DNA from: Paracoccus laeviglucosivorans
GTDB taxonomy: Bacteria > Pseudomonadota > Alphaproteobacteria > Rhodobacterales > Rhodobacteraceae
DNA: 64,000 bases
Direction of reading: 5' to 3'
Assembly: GCF_900182695.1 (NCBI RefSeq)
Contig: NZ_FXTK01000019.1
Span: forward strand, 1 to 64,000
Below the pieces are notes generated by a model. That model was not told the origin of the DNA. It saw only the letters and a list, made by a program, of their open reading frames with translations, and searched no databases. Below are positions 47,701 to 55,253 of the stretch, in pieces; positions within the stretch are counted from its first letter, which is position 1, and the number at the start of each line of letters is the position of its first letter. Position numbers and translations under genes: made by a program.

Positions 47701-47892
47701 GATTGTCGTGACCGAGTTCTCCACAATGTCGGGCGATGCGCCGGTATAGGTGGCGCTGATCCGCACGGTGGTCGGCGCGATGTCGGGATATTGTGCGATG
47801 GGCAGGCTGGACAGGCCAAAGACGCCTGCCAGCATGGCGATGATCGCCAGCACCCACGCAAAGACGGGGCGGTGTATGAAAAAGCGGGCCAT
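44788..47892 (-). CDS. RND multidrug efflux permease (HAE1, AcrB/MexF-like)
   Basis: 1034 aa, the usual size for AcrB-type pumps. N-terminus FFIHRPVFAWVLAIIAMLAG is transmembrane helix 1; the proton-relay Asp pair is in GLLVDDAIVVVENVERVM at about 405; two large periplasmic domains and 12 helices follow. Works with the adaptor gene 3 bp upstream to form a tripartite exporter; no TolC-like outer-membrane gene is nearby. Substrate range cannot be deduced. Confidence 0.92.
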   Translation of the reverse strand: MARFFIHRPVFAWVLAIIAMLAGVFGLSSLPIAQYPDIAPTTVRISATYTGASPDIVENSVTTIIEDGMTGLDGLTYMTSTSSEGSASIQLTFDGSVDADIAQVQVQNKLQLVNSQLPDAVQQQGVSVSRSTSSILLVGALTSPDGRYTSLELGDLVAQVIEDPVKRTTGVGSVQSFGSGYAMRIWLDPVRMLQYQVTPSDVVSAVSDQNTNVTVGSLGSQPTIKGQQLNVQLSAQSQLTSVREFERILLRTDTDGATVFLGDVAHIEIGQEDYGSSSRFNGQPAAGFGVNLATGANAVDTAKAVRSVLDGLQTSLPSGVQIVYPYDTSPFVQESISQVYHTLIEAVVLVFVVILIFLQSWRATLIPTLAIPVVLLGTFGVLSAFGMSINTLTMFAMVLAIGLLVDDAIVVVENVERVMEEEGLGPVEATEKSMDEISSALVGIVLVLSAVFLPMAFMSGSTGVIYRQFSVTIISAMVLSLAVALILTPAMCATLLRPRGHGDGIAPARWFNRNLDRATNGYASTVGRFVKRPFRFLIVLLAFGAGAYMLYQKLPGSFLPQEDQGVLMVMVETPEGSTAERTKALVEEVEQFILTEETDTAQSVFAALGFGFGGSGQRNAMIFISLKDFADRKGLDAASLATRGNMRFMTNKNGRVFFLQPPAIQGLGNSSGFTMHLIDQSGNGQQALAAAADELVAKATADGRVINLQGNDAPFQTSRKIQIDQQKAAAYGLAIADLNTTLSVIFASSNVNDFSLGNELRPVIVQGAADARMQPDDIEKWYVRNTDGDMVPFTAFTSQGWGQQAQSLARYGGTRSLEISGAAAQGVSSGTAMDVMQELVADMPGGYGTAWTGLSYQERLSGNQAPMLFALSALVVFLALAALYESWSVPLSVMMTVPIGIVGAMAAALIFDQSNDVYFKVGLLTTIGLAARNAILIVEFAEMLRKQGKPLLDAAIEASRMRLRPILMTTLAFMLGVLPLALASGAGAAAQHSIGIGVLGGIAASAVIGIFMVAVFYVVVLRTVKVFVRRKEDA

Positions 47893-47895
47893 GTA

Positions 47896-49062
47896 TTACT
47901 CCGTCGCCTTGGGGGCTGCGGTGTCGCGGACCACGCCGTTTTCGTCGATCTGAACGGGGACGGGTGCGATTTCGGCTCCGTCCGCCAGTCCGGTCGTGCC
48001 GTTGACGATCAGTTGTTCGCCATTCTCGATTCCGCCGGTGATGATCCAGTTGCTGGTGTGGATGCCATCCTCGGTCAGTTTGCGGCTTTCGGCCTTGCCG
48101 TCCTTGGCAATCCATGCGGACAACGTGCCGTCACGCCCGCGCGTAGCTGCCATCTGTGGCACAAGGATCGCCTGAATGCTGCCGATCTCGATCTCGCCGC
48201 GTACGAACATGCCGGGCAGGATGCGCCGTTCGGGGTTCTCAAAGCGGAACCGAAAGTCGATGGCCCCGGTCGATGTCGAAACGGTATAGCCCGGCGCGAC
48301 CAGTTGCCCCGTCGCAGCATAGCTGACGCCGTTTTCCAGGGTCAGTCGCGCGGCGAGCTTGTCAGTCATCTTCAATTGACCGGACTCGATCCGGTCACGG
48401 ATACGCTGCAACCGGGCCGAGGGTTCATACATATCGACGTCTATCGGATCGAGCTGCGTCACAGTCGCCAGCGCATCGCTTTGCCCAGCCGTCACCAGAT
48501 CGCCGACCGACACTTCGGCGACCGAAGGCAGGCCGTCCAGCGGGCTGGTGATCGTCGTCCATGCAAGCTGCGTTTCGGCTGTCTTCAAGGCAGCCTCGGC
48601 GGCTTTTTCGGCGGCGCGGGCCTGTTCCATCGTGGCCTGCGCCTCTTCAAGCGTGGCTTGGGTCGAACCCGTGCCCAGCAAGCGGCGGCTGCGTTCATAG
48701 GCACCCTCGGCCTGCGGCACGGCGGCCTTTGCCGAGGCGAGATTGGCCCGCGCCTCATCCACCGCGGCTTCATAGGTGGTGGCGTCGATGCGAAACATCT
48801 GCGTGCCGGTCGTGATCGGGCGGCCCGGTTCATACAGGACCTCGGCCACAAAGCCGTCCACGCGGGGGCGGATCGACACCTCATCACGCGCCACGGCGCG
48901 TCCGGGCAGCGTCACCACCTGCGGCACGGCCTGCATGTTCAGCGTCACCACGCCCACCTGTTTTGGTCCCTGTGCAGGCTGTTGCTGGGCCTGCGCCCCA
49001 CCAAGCGACAGACAGGCAATCATCGCGGCAGCGCAGGCGCCAAGGGCAATGTCACGCATCAT
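47896..49062 (-). CDS. RND efflux periplasmic adaptor (AcrA-like)
   Basis: 388 aa membrane-fusion protein. Signal sequence MMRDIALGACAAAMIACLSL (cleavage near AQA). Lipoyl/barrel-sandwich halves VSIRPRVDGFVAEVLYEPG and WTTITSPLDGLPSVAEVSVG flank a coiled-coil hairpin (about 100-165: repeated Ala/Glu/Arg heptads). The start at 49062 has AAAGGA upstream; a longer frame to 49527 covers unrelated sequence. Pairs with the pump gene downstream. Confidence 0.9.
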   Translation of the reverse strand: MMRDIALGACAAAMIACLSLGGAQAQQQPAQGPKQVGVVTLNMQAVPQVVTLPGRAVARDEVSIRPRVDGFVAEVLYEPGRPITTGTQMFRIDATTYEAAVDEARANLASAKAAVPQAEGAYERSRRLLGTGSTQATLEEAQATMEQARAAEKAAEAALKTAETQLAWTTITSPLDGLPSVAEVSVGDLVTAGQSDALATVTQLDPIDVDMYEPSARLQRIRDRIESGQLKMTDKLAARLTLENGVSYAATGQLVAPGYTVSTSTGAIDFRFRFENPERRILPGMFVRGEIEIGSIQAILVPQMAATRGRDGTLSAWIAKDGKAESRKLTEDGIHTSNWIITGGIENGEQLIVNGTTGLADGAEIAPVPVQIDENGVVRDTAAPKATE

Positions 49063-49088
49063 GGGAATTCCTTTGAATATGGCACGGC

Positions 49089-49295
49089 TTAGCGGACATT
49101 CTGGGCTAGCGGGCGCAGAAGCCAAGCCAAGATTATACCTTGCAGCAACAACCCGGCCCATGCGCCGCGTTCCGTCTGGCCGATGATCCAGCCAAGCGCC
49201 GCGCCGATCTCGGCACCAAGGGCCAGCCACATGGCAACCCAGATTGCCGTGCCAAGCCAGCAGACCGCACTGTGGAAATCGCGCCCCGTGGTCAT
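49089..49295 (-). CDS. Small two-helix membrane protein
   Basis: 68 aa, start MTTGRDFHSAVCW at 49295. Two hydrophobic stretches: GTAIWVAMWLALGAEIGAAL and GAWAGLLLQGIILAWLLRPL. It lies 26 bp upstream of the adaptor gene on the same strand and may be cotranscribed. No family recognised. A real gene is plausible because the hydrophobic pattern is regular and a GGGGGCGAAAGG leader precedes it. Confidence 0.5.
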   Translation of the reverse strand: MTTGRDFHSAVCWLGTAIWVAMWLALGAEIGAALGWIIGQTERGAWAGLLLQGIILAWLLRPLAQNVR

Positions 49296-49588
49296 GCCTT
49301 TCGCCCCCGTTTGTCGGGACAAGGTGTGCGGTAGGTTCTGCCCATGTCCTGGCCTTTGGCAAGTTGCTGTTCTTGGTCGGTTGCCTATGGATTGCCATGA
49401 CCTGCGCGGGCGGTACGAACTGTTTTGTAAGGAAGTGTTGCAGCCCCCATCCCAGCAACATTGAGTTACAAATCGGCTTTTCTGGAAACGCTTGGTCACG
49501 CAAGGGACCAATGCGCGAAACAGCCACGCCCTATCTGGCGGTCATGCAAGCGGGATTTCGCCGCGATTCGCTGACCGAAAGCCAAGGA

Positions 49589-50803
49589 ATGACCATTAGA
49601 AAGCCCATGATGCTGGCTCTGTCTGGTGTGGCCCTGATCGCCGCCATCGCAGCGCTGCAATTTGCGCCCATCGCGGTGAATGCGTCAGCGCCTGCCTATA
49701 TGACCGCAGCCATCACGCGCGGGAATGTCGAGGTGACTGTGATGGCCGAAGGCACGCTGAAGCCCCAGAATCTTGTCGCCGTGGGGGCGCAGGTATCAGG
49801 GCGGATCACGCGGCTGGCCGTCAAGCTGGGCGACCGGGTGCAGCAGGGCGACCTGATCGCGGAAATCGACTCGGTCACGCAGCAAAACGATCTGCGCACG
49901 GCACAGGCCGCGCTGGCCAATATCACTGCGCAGCGGGCCGAAAAGCAGGCGGTGTTGGCGCTGGCCGAAAAGAATCTGACCCGGCAAAAGGCGTTAGTGC
50001 GCACCAACGTCTCGACCCGCAGCGATTTCGACACCGCCGAACAAGAGGTCGCGGTGGCCGAGGCCCAGATCGCCGCGCTTGTGGCACAACTGGCTCAGGC
50101 GCAGGTGGCAATCGAAACCGCGCAGGCAAACCTTGCCTATACCCGTATCACGGCCCCCAGTGCGGGCACGGTCCTGGCCGTGGTTAATCAGGCCGGCCAG
50201 ACGGTGAATGCGGTCCAGTCGTCGCCCACAATCGTCGTTCTGGGCCAGCTTGACCGCATGGCGGTCCACGCCAAGATCTCCGAGGCGGATATCGGCAAAG
50301 TCGGCGTGGGCCAGAAAGTGCGTTTTCATCTGCTGGGTGACGCCGCGCGCAGCTATGAAGCCGAATTGCAGGCCATTGCGCCCGCGCCGCAGAGCATCGT
50401 CAACGACAGCGCCATTGATCCCGACAGCGCATCGGACAGCGACACTGCTGCGGTATACTACACCGGCATTATTCCGGTGGATAACGCCGATGGGCATCTG
50501 CGCACCTATATGACGGCGCAGGTCAGCATCGTGCAGGGCGAGGCGCGCAATGTGCTGACTATCCCCGCGGTGGCGCTTGGCACGCGTGCGTCCGATGGCA
50601 GCTATCCGGTCCGCGTGCTCTTGGGCGGCGGTGTCCGGCAGCGCGACGTGCAGATCGGGCTGAACGACAAGGTCGTGGCCGAGGTTGTCTCGGGCCTGAA
50701 CGAAGGCGATCAGGTCGTGACAGGCGAAGCCACAGTCACCACACCCCAGCAAAGCGGCTGCAGGCCGGGCGGCATGATGGGCCCGCCGCCGATGGGGGGC
50801 TAA
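49589..50803 (+). CDS. macA: MacA-like periplasmic adaptor
   Basis: 404 aa. N-terminal anchor MMLALSGVALIAAIAALQF; first lipoyl half VAVGAQVSGRITRLAVKLGD; a long coiled coil (about 100-175); second half TRITAPSAGTVLAVVNQAGQ; C-terminal GVRQRDVQIGLNDKVVAEVV. Ends in a Gly/Pro/Met-rich tail. The ATG at 49589 has AAGG directly upstream; an in-frame ATG at 49511 with AAGGGA is also possible. Four bases separate it from macB. Partner in the ATP-driven MacAB exporter. Confidence 0.88.
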   Translation: MTIRKPMMLALSGVALIAAIAALQFAPIAVNASAPAYMTAAITRGNVEVTVMAEGTLKPQNLVAVGAQVSGRITRLAVKLGDRVQQGDLIAEIDSVTQQNDLRTAQAALANITAQRAEKQAVLALAEKNLTRQKALVRTNVSTRSDFDTAEQEVAVAEAQIAALVAQLAQAQVAIETAQANLAYTRITAPSAGTVLAVVNQAGQTVNAVQSSPTIVVLGQLDRMAVHAKISEADIGKVGVGQKVRFHLLGDAARSYEAELQAIAPAPQSIVNDSAIDPDSASDSDTAAVYYTGIIPVDNADGHLRTYMTAQVSIVQGEARNVLTIPAVALGTRASDGSYPVRVLLGGGVRQRDVQIGLNDKVVAEVVSGLNEGDQVVTGEATVTTPQQSGCRPGGMMGPPPMGG

Positions 50804-50807
50804 GACG

Positions 50808-52736
50808 ATGGAGCCTATCATCCGACTGTCCGGCATCACCCGCGATTACCCCTCGGGCGATGGCGTGCTTCATGTGCTGCGCGGTGTGGACCTGACCATC
50901 GCGCAGGGCGAATTCGTGGCGATTATCGGCGCATCTGGGTCCGGGAAATCCACGCTGATGAATATCCTCGGCTGTCTGGATACGCCCTCGGGCGGCAGCT
51001 ACCGCCTTGACGGGAAAGAAGTGGCAAAGATGGAAGCCGCCAGTCGTGCGGCGCTGCGGCGCGAATTTCTGGGCTTCATCTTTCAGCATTACCATCTGCT
51101 GCCGGAGATGACGGCGCTTGGCAATGTCGAGGTTCCGGCGATCTATCGCGGCATGTCGCCACATGCGCGGCACGAAAAAGCAGCGGCGCTGCTGGGTCGG
51201 TTGGGCATGGGAGATCGGCTGAACCATCGCCCCGGACAGTTGTCAGGCGGCCAGCAGCAGCGTGTGTCGATCGCGCGGGCGCTGGTCAACGACGCCCGCA
51301 TCATTCTGGCCGACGAACCCACCGGTGCCTTGGACAGCCGTAGCGGCGACGAAGTGCTGGCCATTCTTGAGGAGTTGCACCGCCGCGACGGACGCACGGT
51401 CATCATCGTGACCCATGATGCCAAGGTCGCCGCCCGCGCGAACCGGATCATCGAAATCGCGGAGGGTCAGGTCATCGCGGATAGCGGCTTGGTCCAAGGC
51501 CGCGCCGCGCTGGTGGCGCAGCCACCTGCCGCCAGCCCCGGCATTGGACAGCTGGCCGAAGCGGCGCGAATGGCCGTGCTGGCCATGTGCGCGCATAAGC
51601 TGCGCAGTTTTCTGACCATGCTGGGCATCATCATCGGCATCGCCTCGGTCGTGTCGGTGGTGGCGCTTGGCGAAGGGTCGCGCCAGCAGGTGTTGCAAAA
51701 CATCTCGGGGCTGGGGACCAATACCTTGCAGATATTCCCCGGCGAAAACTTTGGCGACATGCGTTCGGGGCGGGTGACAACGCTGGTCAGCGAGGATGGC
51801 GTGCAGCTTGCCCGCCAGCCCTTTGTTGCATCGGTGAGCCCCACGGTCAGCACCAGCCCCACGCTGCGCTATGGCGCGACCGAGGCAAGCGCACAGATCA
51901 GCGGCGTCAGCGAGCAATATTTCGACGTGGCGGGTATCACTCTGACCGCAGGCCGCGCCTTTGACGCCAACGCCGTGCAACAGATGAGCCAGGACGTCGT
52001 GATCGACGAAAACACCCGCGCCGCGCTGTTTGCCGACGAAGACCCGCTGGGCAAGACGTTCATGGCAGGGCAGGTTCCGCTGCGCGTCATCGGCATCGCG
52101 AAAGCGCGCCAGAACGGACCGGGCGGCAGCACCAGCCTGACGATATATGCGCCATATACCACGGTGCAGGCGCGTTATCTGGGCACCACCATCGTCAGCG
52201 GTCTGACGTTGCGGGTCAGTGACGATACCGACATGGCGCTGGCGCAGCAATCCGTCACCAGCTTTCTGACCCAGCGCCACGGCGGCAAGGATTTCTTCAT
52301 CGTCAACAATGACGAAATCCGCCAGACAATCACCAGCACCACGCAAACCATGACGCTGCTGATCGCGGCGATTGCTGTGATTTCATTGCTGGTGGGCGGG
52401 ATCGGGGTGATGAACATCATGCTGGTTTCCGTCACCGAACGCATTACAGAAATCGGCGTGCGGATGGCGGTGGGTGCGCGGCGTTCCGATATCCGCGCGC
52501 AATTCCTGATCGAGGCGGTGCTGGTCTGCATCATCGGCGGTATCGCGGGCGTGCTGTTCGCGCTGGGGTCCGGGCAGGTCTTTGAACGCTTTGGCGGAGA
52601 TTTCACGCTGGTCTATTCGCCGCTGTCCATCGTGGCGGCCATGGCCAGTTCCTGCGGCATCGGACTCGCCTTTGGCTATCTGCCTGCGGCCAGCGCTTCG
52701 CGGCTTGATCCGGTAGCAGCCCTGGCACGGGGCTGA
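50808..52736 (+). CDS. macB: MacB-like ABC exporter (ATPase fused to FtsX-type permease)
   Basis: 642 aa. Walker A GASGSGKST (about 44), signature LSGGQQQRVSIARAL, Walker B IILADEPTGALDS, H-loop VTHD; then helix 1 at about 264-285, a large periplasmic MacB_PCD domain, and three C-terminal helices (ISLLVGGIGVMNIMLVSV; VCIIGGIAGVLFALGS). Exports macrolides, siderophores or peptides in known members. Immediately downstream of macA and upstream of envelope-stress-type genes. Confidence 0.92.
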   Translation: MEPIIRLSGITRDYPSGDGVLHVLRGVDLTIAQGEFVAIIGASGSGKSTLMNILGCLDTPSGGSYRLDGKEVAKMEAASRAALRREFLGFIFQHYHLLPEMTALGNVEVPAIYRGMSPHARHEKAAALLGRLGMGDRLNHRPGQLSGGQQQRVSIARALVNDARIILADEPTGALDSRSGDEVLAILEELHRRDGRTVIIVTHDAKVAARANRIIEIAEGQVIADSGLVQGRAALVAQPPAASPGIGQLAEAARMAVLAMCAHKLRSFLTMLGIIIGIASVVSVVALGEGSRQQVLQNISGLGTNTLQIFPGENFGDMRSGRVTTLVSEDGVQLARQPFVASVSPTVSTSPTLRYGATEASAQISGVSEQYFDVAGITLTAGRAFDANAVQQMSQDVVIDENTRAALFADEDPLGKTFMAGQVPLRVIGIAKARQNGPGGSTSLTIYAPYTTVQARYLGTTIVSGLTLRVSDDTDMALAQQSVTSFLTQRHGGKDFFIVNNDEIRQTITSTTQTMTLLIAAIAVISLLVGGIGVMNIMLVSVTERITEIGVRMAVGARRSDIRAQFLIEAVLVCIIGGIAGVLFALGSGQVFERFGGDFTLVYSPLSIVAAMASSCGIGLAFGYLPAASASRLDPVAALARG

Positions 52737-52771
52737 TCGCCCCATCTGACATATCCATGAAAGGAATAACC

Positions 52772-53062
52772 ATGAAGCCTGCGCTTGCGCTGATCCTGCT
52801 TTCGGGCCTTGCGGCCTGCAGTGGCCCCGAACAACCGGTCGAGCATGTGTTTCGCTATCCCGCGACTGCGGCTGTGGCGGCGACCGGCTATCAGCCCGGC
52901 ATCCGTTATGACGGCATGGCGCAGATCGTCGATTACCGCAATCATGCGCTGAACGAACCCGAGGAAGGCCAGCGCTGGCTGCTGGTTTCCGGCGCCTTTC
53001 TACTGACCCGCGCCGATGGGACGATCTTGCAGACGGTGCCCGCCACATATCGCGGGCGTTGA
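52772..53062 (+). CDS. Small RcnB-like lipoprotein
   Basis: 96 aa. Signal peptide with lipobox LAAC (MKPALALILLSGLAACSG), start at 52772 supported by AAAGGA six bases upstream. The C-terminal half, IVDYRNHALNEPEEGQRWLL then VSGAFLLTRADGTILQTV, resembles the RcnB (nickel/cobalt homeostasis) repeat: basic/Pro-rich turn, W-x-x-V-G, then a hydrophobic strand. Same strand as macAB, 35 bp on. Function likely in the periplasm, sensing or buffering; not demonstrable. Confidence 0.65.
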   Translation: MKPALALILLSGLAACSGPEQPVEHVFRYPATAAVAATGYQPGIRYDGMAQIVDYRNHALNEPEEGQRWLLVSGAFLLTRADGTILQTVPATYRGR

Positions 53063-53068
53063 CATGAA

Positions 53069-53099
53069 AAAGCGGCGGCCGGAAGTATTCCGACCGCCG
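53069..53099 (-). terminator. Intrinsic terminator for the leftward small-gene operon
   Basis: CGGCGG-CGGAA / TTCCG-CCGCCG arms with one mismatch and a 3-nt loop; on the minus strand the stem is followed by CTTTTTC. It sits between the convergent lipoprotein and small exported-protein genes, ending transcription from the left-going operon. Confidence 0.75.
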
Positions 53100-53120
53100 T
53101 TAGTATCCCTAAGCCGCGTC

Positions 53121-53462
53121 CTAGTGCAGCAGGTCCGATGCCATGCCCAGCACCTGAACGATCTTCATGCTTTTCTGATCGACCAGCACCACGCGATCTT
53201 CGACCACGCGATAGGCGCGTCCGGTGTTGGGCTTGGCCAGATGGCGCTGTTCTGCTGTGTTCAGGCTGCGTCCGCCATGTATCGTCTCGCCACGTTTGGG
53301 GCCTTTGGACTTGGTATCGGCCTTTAGCTCGCTTTTGCAGACCTTTTGCGCCGCGCAATCCGGGGTCTGGTGCCCTGGCCCTGCAAGGGCGGGCGTGGAC
53401 AGGATGTGGACCAGCACAAGTGCCGCCGAAATCGTCAGTCGTCTTGCCGTCAGCACAGTCAT
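53121..53462 (-). CDS. Small exported protein with RcnB-like C-terminus (paralogue 1)
   Basis: 113 aa with a signal peptide (LTISAALVLVHILSTPALAG). The mature part has two Cys (PDCAAQKVCKSEL), a Lys/Arg-rich linker, and the C-terminal RAYRVVEDRVVLVDQKSMKI followed by VQVLG. That last segment is shared with the next gene upstream (YRVIRDQLALVRKKDGRVLS), so the two are paralogues. TGATG overlap with that gene. Role unknown; periplasmic. Confidence 0.68.
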   Translation of the reverse strand: MTVLTARRLTISAALVLVHILSTPALAGPGHQTPDCAAQKVCKSELKADTKSKGPKRGETIHGGRSLNTAEQRHLAKPNTGRAYRVVEDRVVLVDQKSMKIVQVLGMASDLLH

Positions 53463-53848
53463 CAGCGGCGCTCCTGCATGGGGCCAAGGACCGAGAGGAC
53501 GCGCCCGTCCTTTTTCCTGACAAGCGCCAGCTGGTCGCGGATCACGCGGTATTCCTGACCGCGCGGGGCGGCGCGCAGGTTGCCGTGCTTCTGCGGCTTG
53601 AAGACCCGGCCGTCGCGCGCGTCATCACCGATGCGCACTGCCTCCAGCTGGTTGGGGTGCGCTTCGCGACGCCCACCCTCAGCCGGCGGCGGGGCGTGAC
53701 GGGCATCCTTGGGCTTGGGGCATTTCTTGTCGTGCTGGCGACATTCCGGCGGCGGGCCGTCAGGGCGCTGATCGGCAAAAGCGGCCTGACCGGCACCAAG
53801 CCCGGCCAAAGCCACGGTGGAAATCATCAAAAGGCGTTGCAGTTTCAT
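53462..53848 (-). CDS. Small exported protein with RcnB-like C-terminus (paralogue 2)
   Basis: 128 aa, signal peptide MKLQRLLMISTVALAGLGAG (cleavage near AFA). The central part is rich in Pro, His, Lys and Glu with two Cys (PPECRQHDKKCPKPKD), which could bind metals. The C-terminus EYRVIRDQLALVRKKDGRVL is shared with the downstream paralogue. Middle gene of a three-gene leftward operon. Function unknown. Confidence 0.68.
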   Translation of the reverse strand: MKLQRLLMISTVALAGLGAGQAAFADQRPDGPPPECRQHDKKCPKPKDARHAPPPAEGGRREAHPNQLEAVRIGDDARDGRVFKPQKHGNLRAAPRGQEYRVIRDQLALVRKKDGRVLSVLGPMQERR

Positions 53849-53855
53849 CGCTGGC

Positions 53856-54326
53856 TCACTCGGGTTTAGGTTTGTTGAGATTGGGGGGTGTGGTGGTCCG
53901 GGCGGACGCGCCGCCCGGTTCGCTGCGTTCCAGGCGCGCGATCTGATCGGGCTCCAGAACGCCGCGCAGGGCTGCGGCGCCGTCCAGCAAGGCCTGCGCC
54001 TTGTCCGCACGGCGCAGCACGTCATGCGCCATGCGTTCCGAATGCAGGCTGGCTTTCGCATCAGGCTCAGCGGGCGGGGGTTCAAGAAACGCGATCAGGG
54101 CCTGACAATAAATCTGCCACGCTTCCTGCTGGGCGGGGGCAATGCCCAGATAGACCTGCGCTGCCGCCAGATGTGCCGCCAGTGCAATGCCCGGCGATTG
54201 GGGCAGGGGCATGTCAGGCCCTGCGGAGCGTATTGTTTCGGCGCGCTGTGCCTGCACTGCGACCGGAGCGGTCACGGCCCCGAGCGCAGCGGCGGCGACA
54301 ATTGCGCTGATTGCAAATGTCTTCAT
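53856..54326 (-). CDS. Exported LTXXQ/Spy-like protein
   Basis: 156 aa. Signal peptide MKTFAISAIVAAAALGAVTA (cleavage near VQA). The mature protein has IAPAQQEAWQIYCQALIAFL and DGAAALRGVLEPDQIARLER, two helical repeats matching the LTxxQ pattern of Spy/CpxP-like periplasmic chaperones. It heads the three-gene leftward operon that is divergent from the two-component system, consistent with an envelope-stress regulon. Confidence 0.7.
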   Translation of the reverse strand: MKTFAISAIVAAAALGAVTAPVAVQAQRAETIRSAGPDMPLPQSPGIALAAHLAAAQVYLGIAPAQQEAWQIYCQALIAFLEPPPAEPDAKASLHSERMAHDVLRRADKAQALLDGAAALRGVLEPDQIARLERSEPGGASARTTTPPNLNKPKPE

Positions 54327-54398
54327 ATGACAAGCCTTCCGTCATTCATCCATGAAGACAGGGCTAGGGCCATTGCTTTGCCGTCATAGGTCTGGCGC

Positions 54399-54472
54399 GT
54401 GACGAAACCTTTCCATGCGGGCCGGATTTGTAACCCAGCGTTTCGGACCCACCGCCAGCAAAGTTTCGTCAC
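54399..54472. promoter_or_regulatory. 10-bp inverted repeat in the envelope-stress/two-component promoter
   Basis: GTGACGAAAC (54399-54408) and GTTTCGTCAC (54463-54472) are perfect inverted copies flanking 54 bp, with a partial copy GTTTCGG at 54439-54445. Sits in the 213-bp gap between the LTXXQ gene and the response-regulator gene. Probable binding sites of the adjacent OmpR-type regulator. Confidence 0.6.
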
Positions 54473-54539
54473 AAATTTGGCGCAGCGCGGGGATGCGAAA
54501 CCGGATAGAACGGTCGCGATCCCAGCCCCGGACCTGACG

Positions 54540-55253
54540 ATGAACCATATCCTGATCGTCGATGACGATCCCGAAATCCGCAACCTGCTGCGCCGCTATC
54601 TTGAGGGGCAGGGTTTTCGCGTCTCGACCGCGGCCGACCGGCGCGAATGCGAAAGCCGGGTCGCGGATAGCAGCCCGGACCTGATCGTTCTGGACGTGAT
54701 GCTGCCCGATGGCTCGGGTCTGGATATCTGCCGCAGCCTGCACGAACACCGTCCCGACCTGCGCGTGATCTTGTTGACCGCACTGAAAGAGGACGTGGAC
54801 CGCATCATCGGGCTTGAACTGGGGGCAGATGATTATCTGGGAAAGCCCTTCAATCCCCGCGAACTGGTCGCGCGGATCAAGGCGGTGCTGCGCCGTCGCG
54901 GCCATGACGATGCACCCGCGCCGGAACACCGCATCTATGCCTTTGCCGGGTTCCGAGTCGATCCCAGTCAGCGCAACGTGCTGGCCGCCGACGGGACCGA
55001 AATTGAGCTGACCGGCGCGGAATTCGATCTGCTGCGCGTATTTCTGGACCGTCCCGGCAGGCTTTTGTCGCGCGACCAGCTTTTAGACCTGACGCAGGGC
55101 CGCGACCGCGATCCGCTGGATCGTTCTATCGACGTGCTGATGAGCAGGCTGCGCCGCAAGCTGGCCGAACGCGAACCCGCGGCAATCTTTCGTACGGTCA
55201 GAAATGGCGGCTATCAGCTTGCCGCGCCGGTCACGCATGAGGTGGCGCCGTGA
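54540..55253 (+). CDS. OmpR-family response regulator
   Basis: 237 aa. Receiver domain with acidic pocket IVDDDPEIRNL, phospho-acceptor Asp in DLIVLDVMLPDGSG (about residue 52), Thr in LLTALKED and Lys in LGKPFNPREL. C-terminal winged helix (about 140-232) with LTGAEFDLLRVFLDRPGRLL and SIDVLMSRLRRKL. Divergent from the exported-protein operon and coupled to the kinase gene by GTGA overlap. Confidence 0.93.
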   Translation: MNHILIVDDDPEIRNLLRRYLEGQGFRVSTAADRRECESRVADSSPDLIVLDVMLPDGSGLDICRSLHEHRPDLRVILLTALKEDVDRIIGLELGADDYLGKPFNPRELVARIKAVLRRRGHDDAPAPEHRIYAFAGFRVDPSQRNVLAADGTEIELTGAEFDLLRVFLDRPGRLLSRDQLLDLTQGRDRDPLDRSIDVLMSRLRRKLAEREPAAIFRTVRNGGYQLAAPVTHEVAP

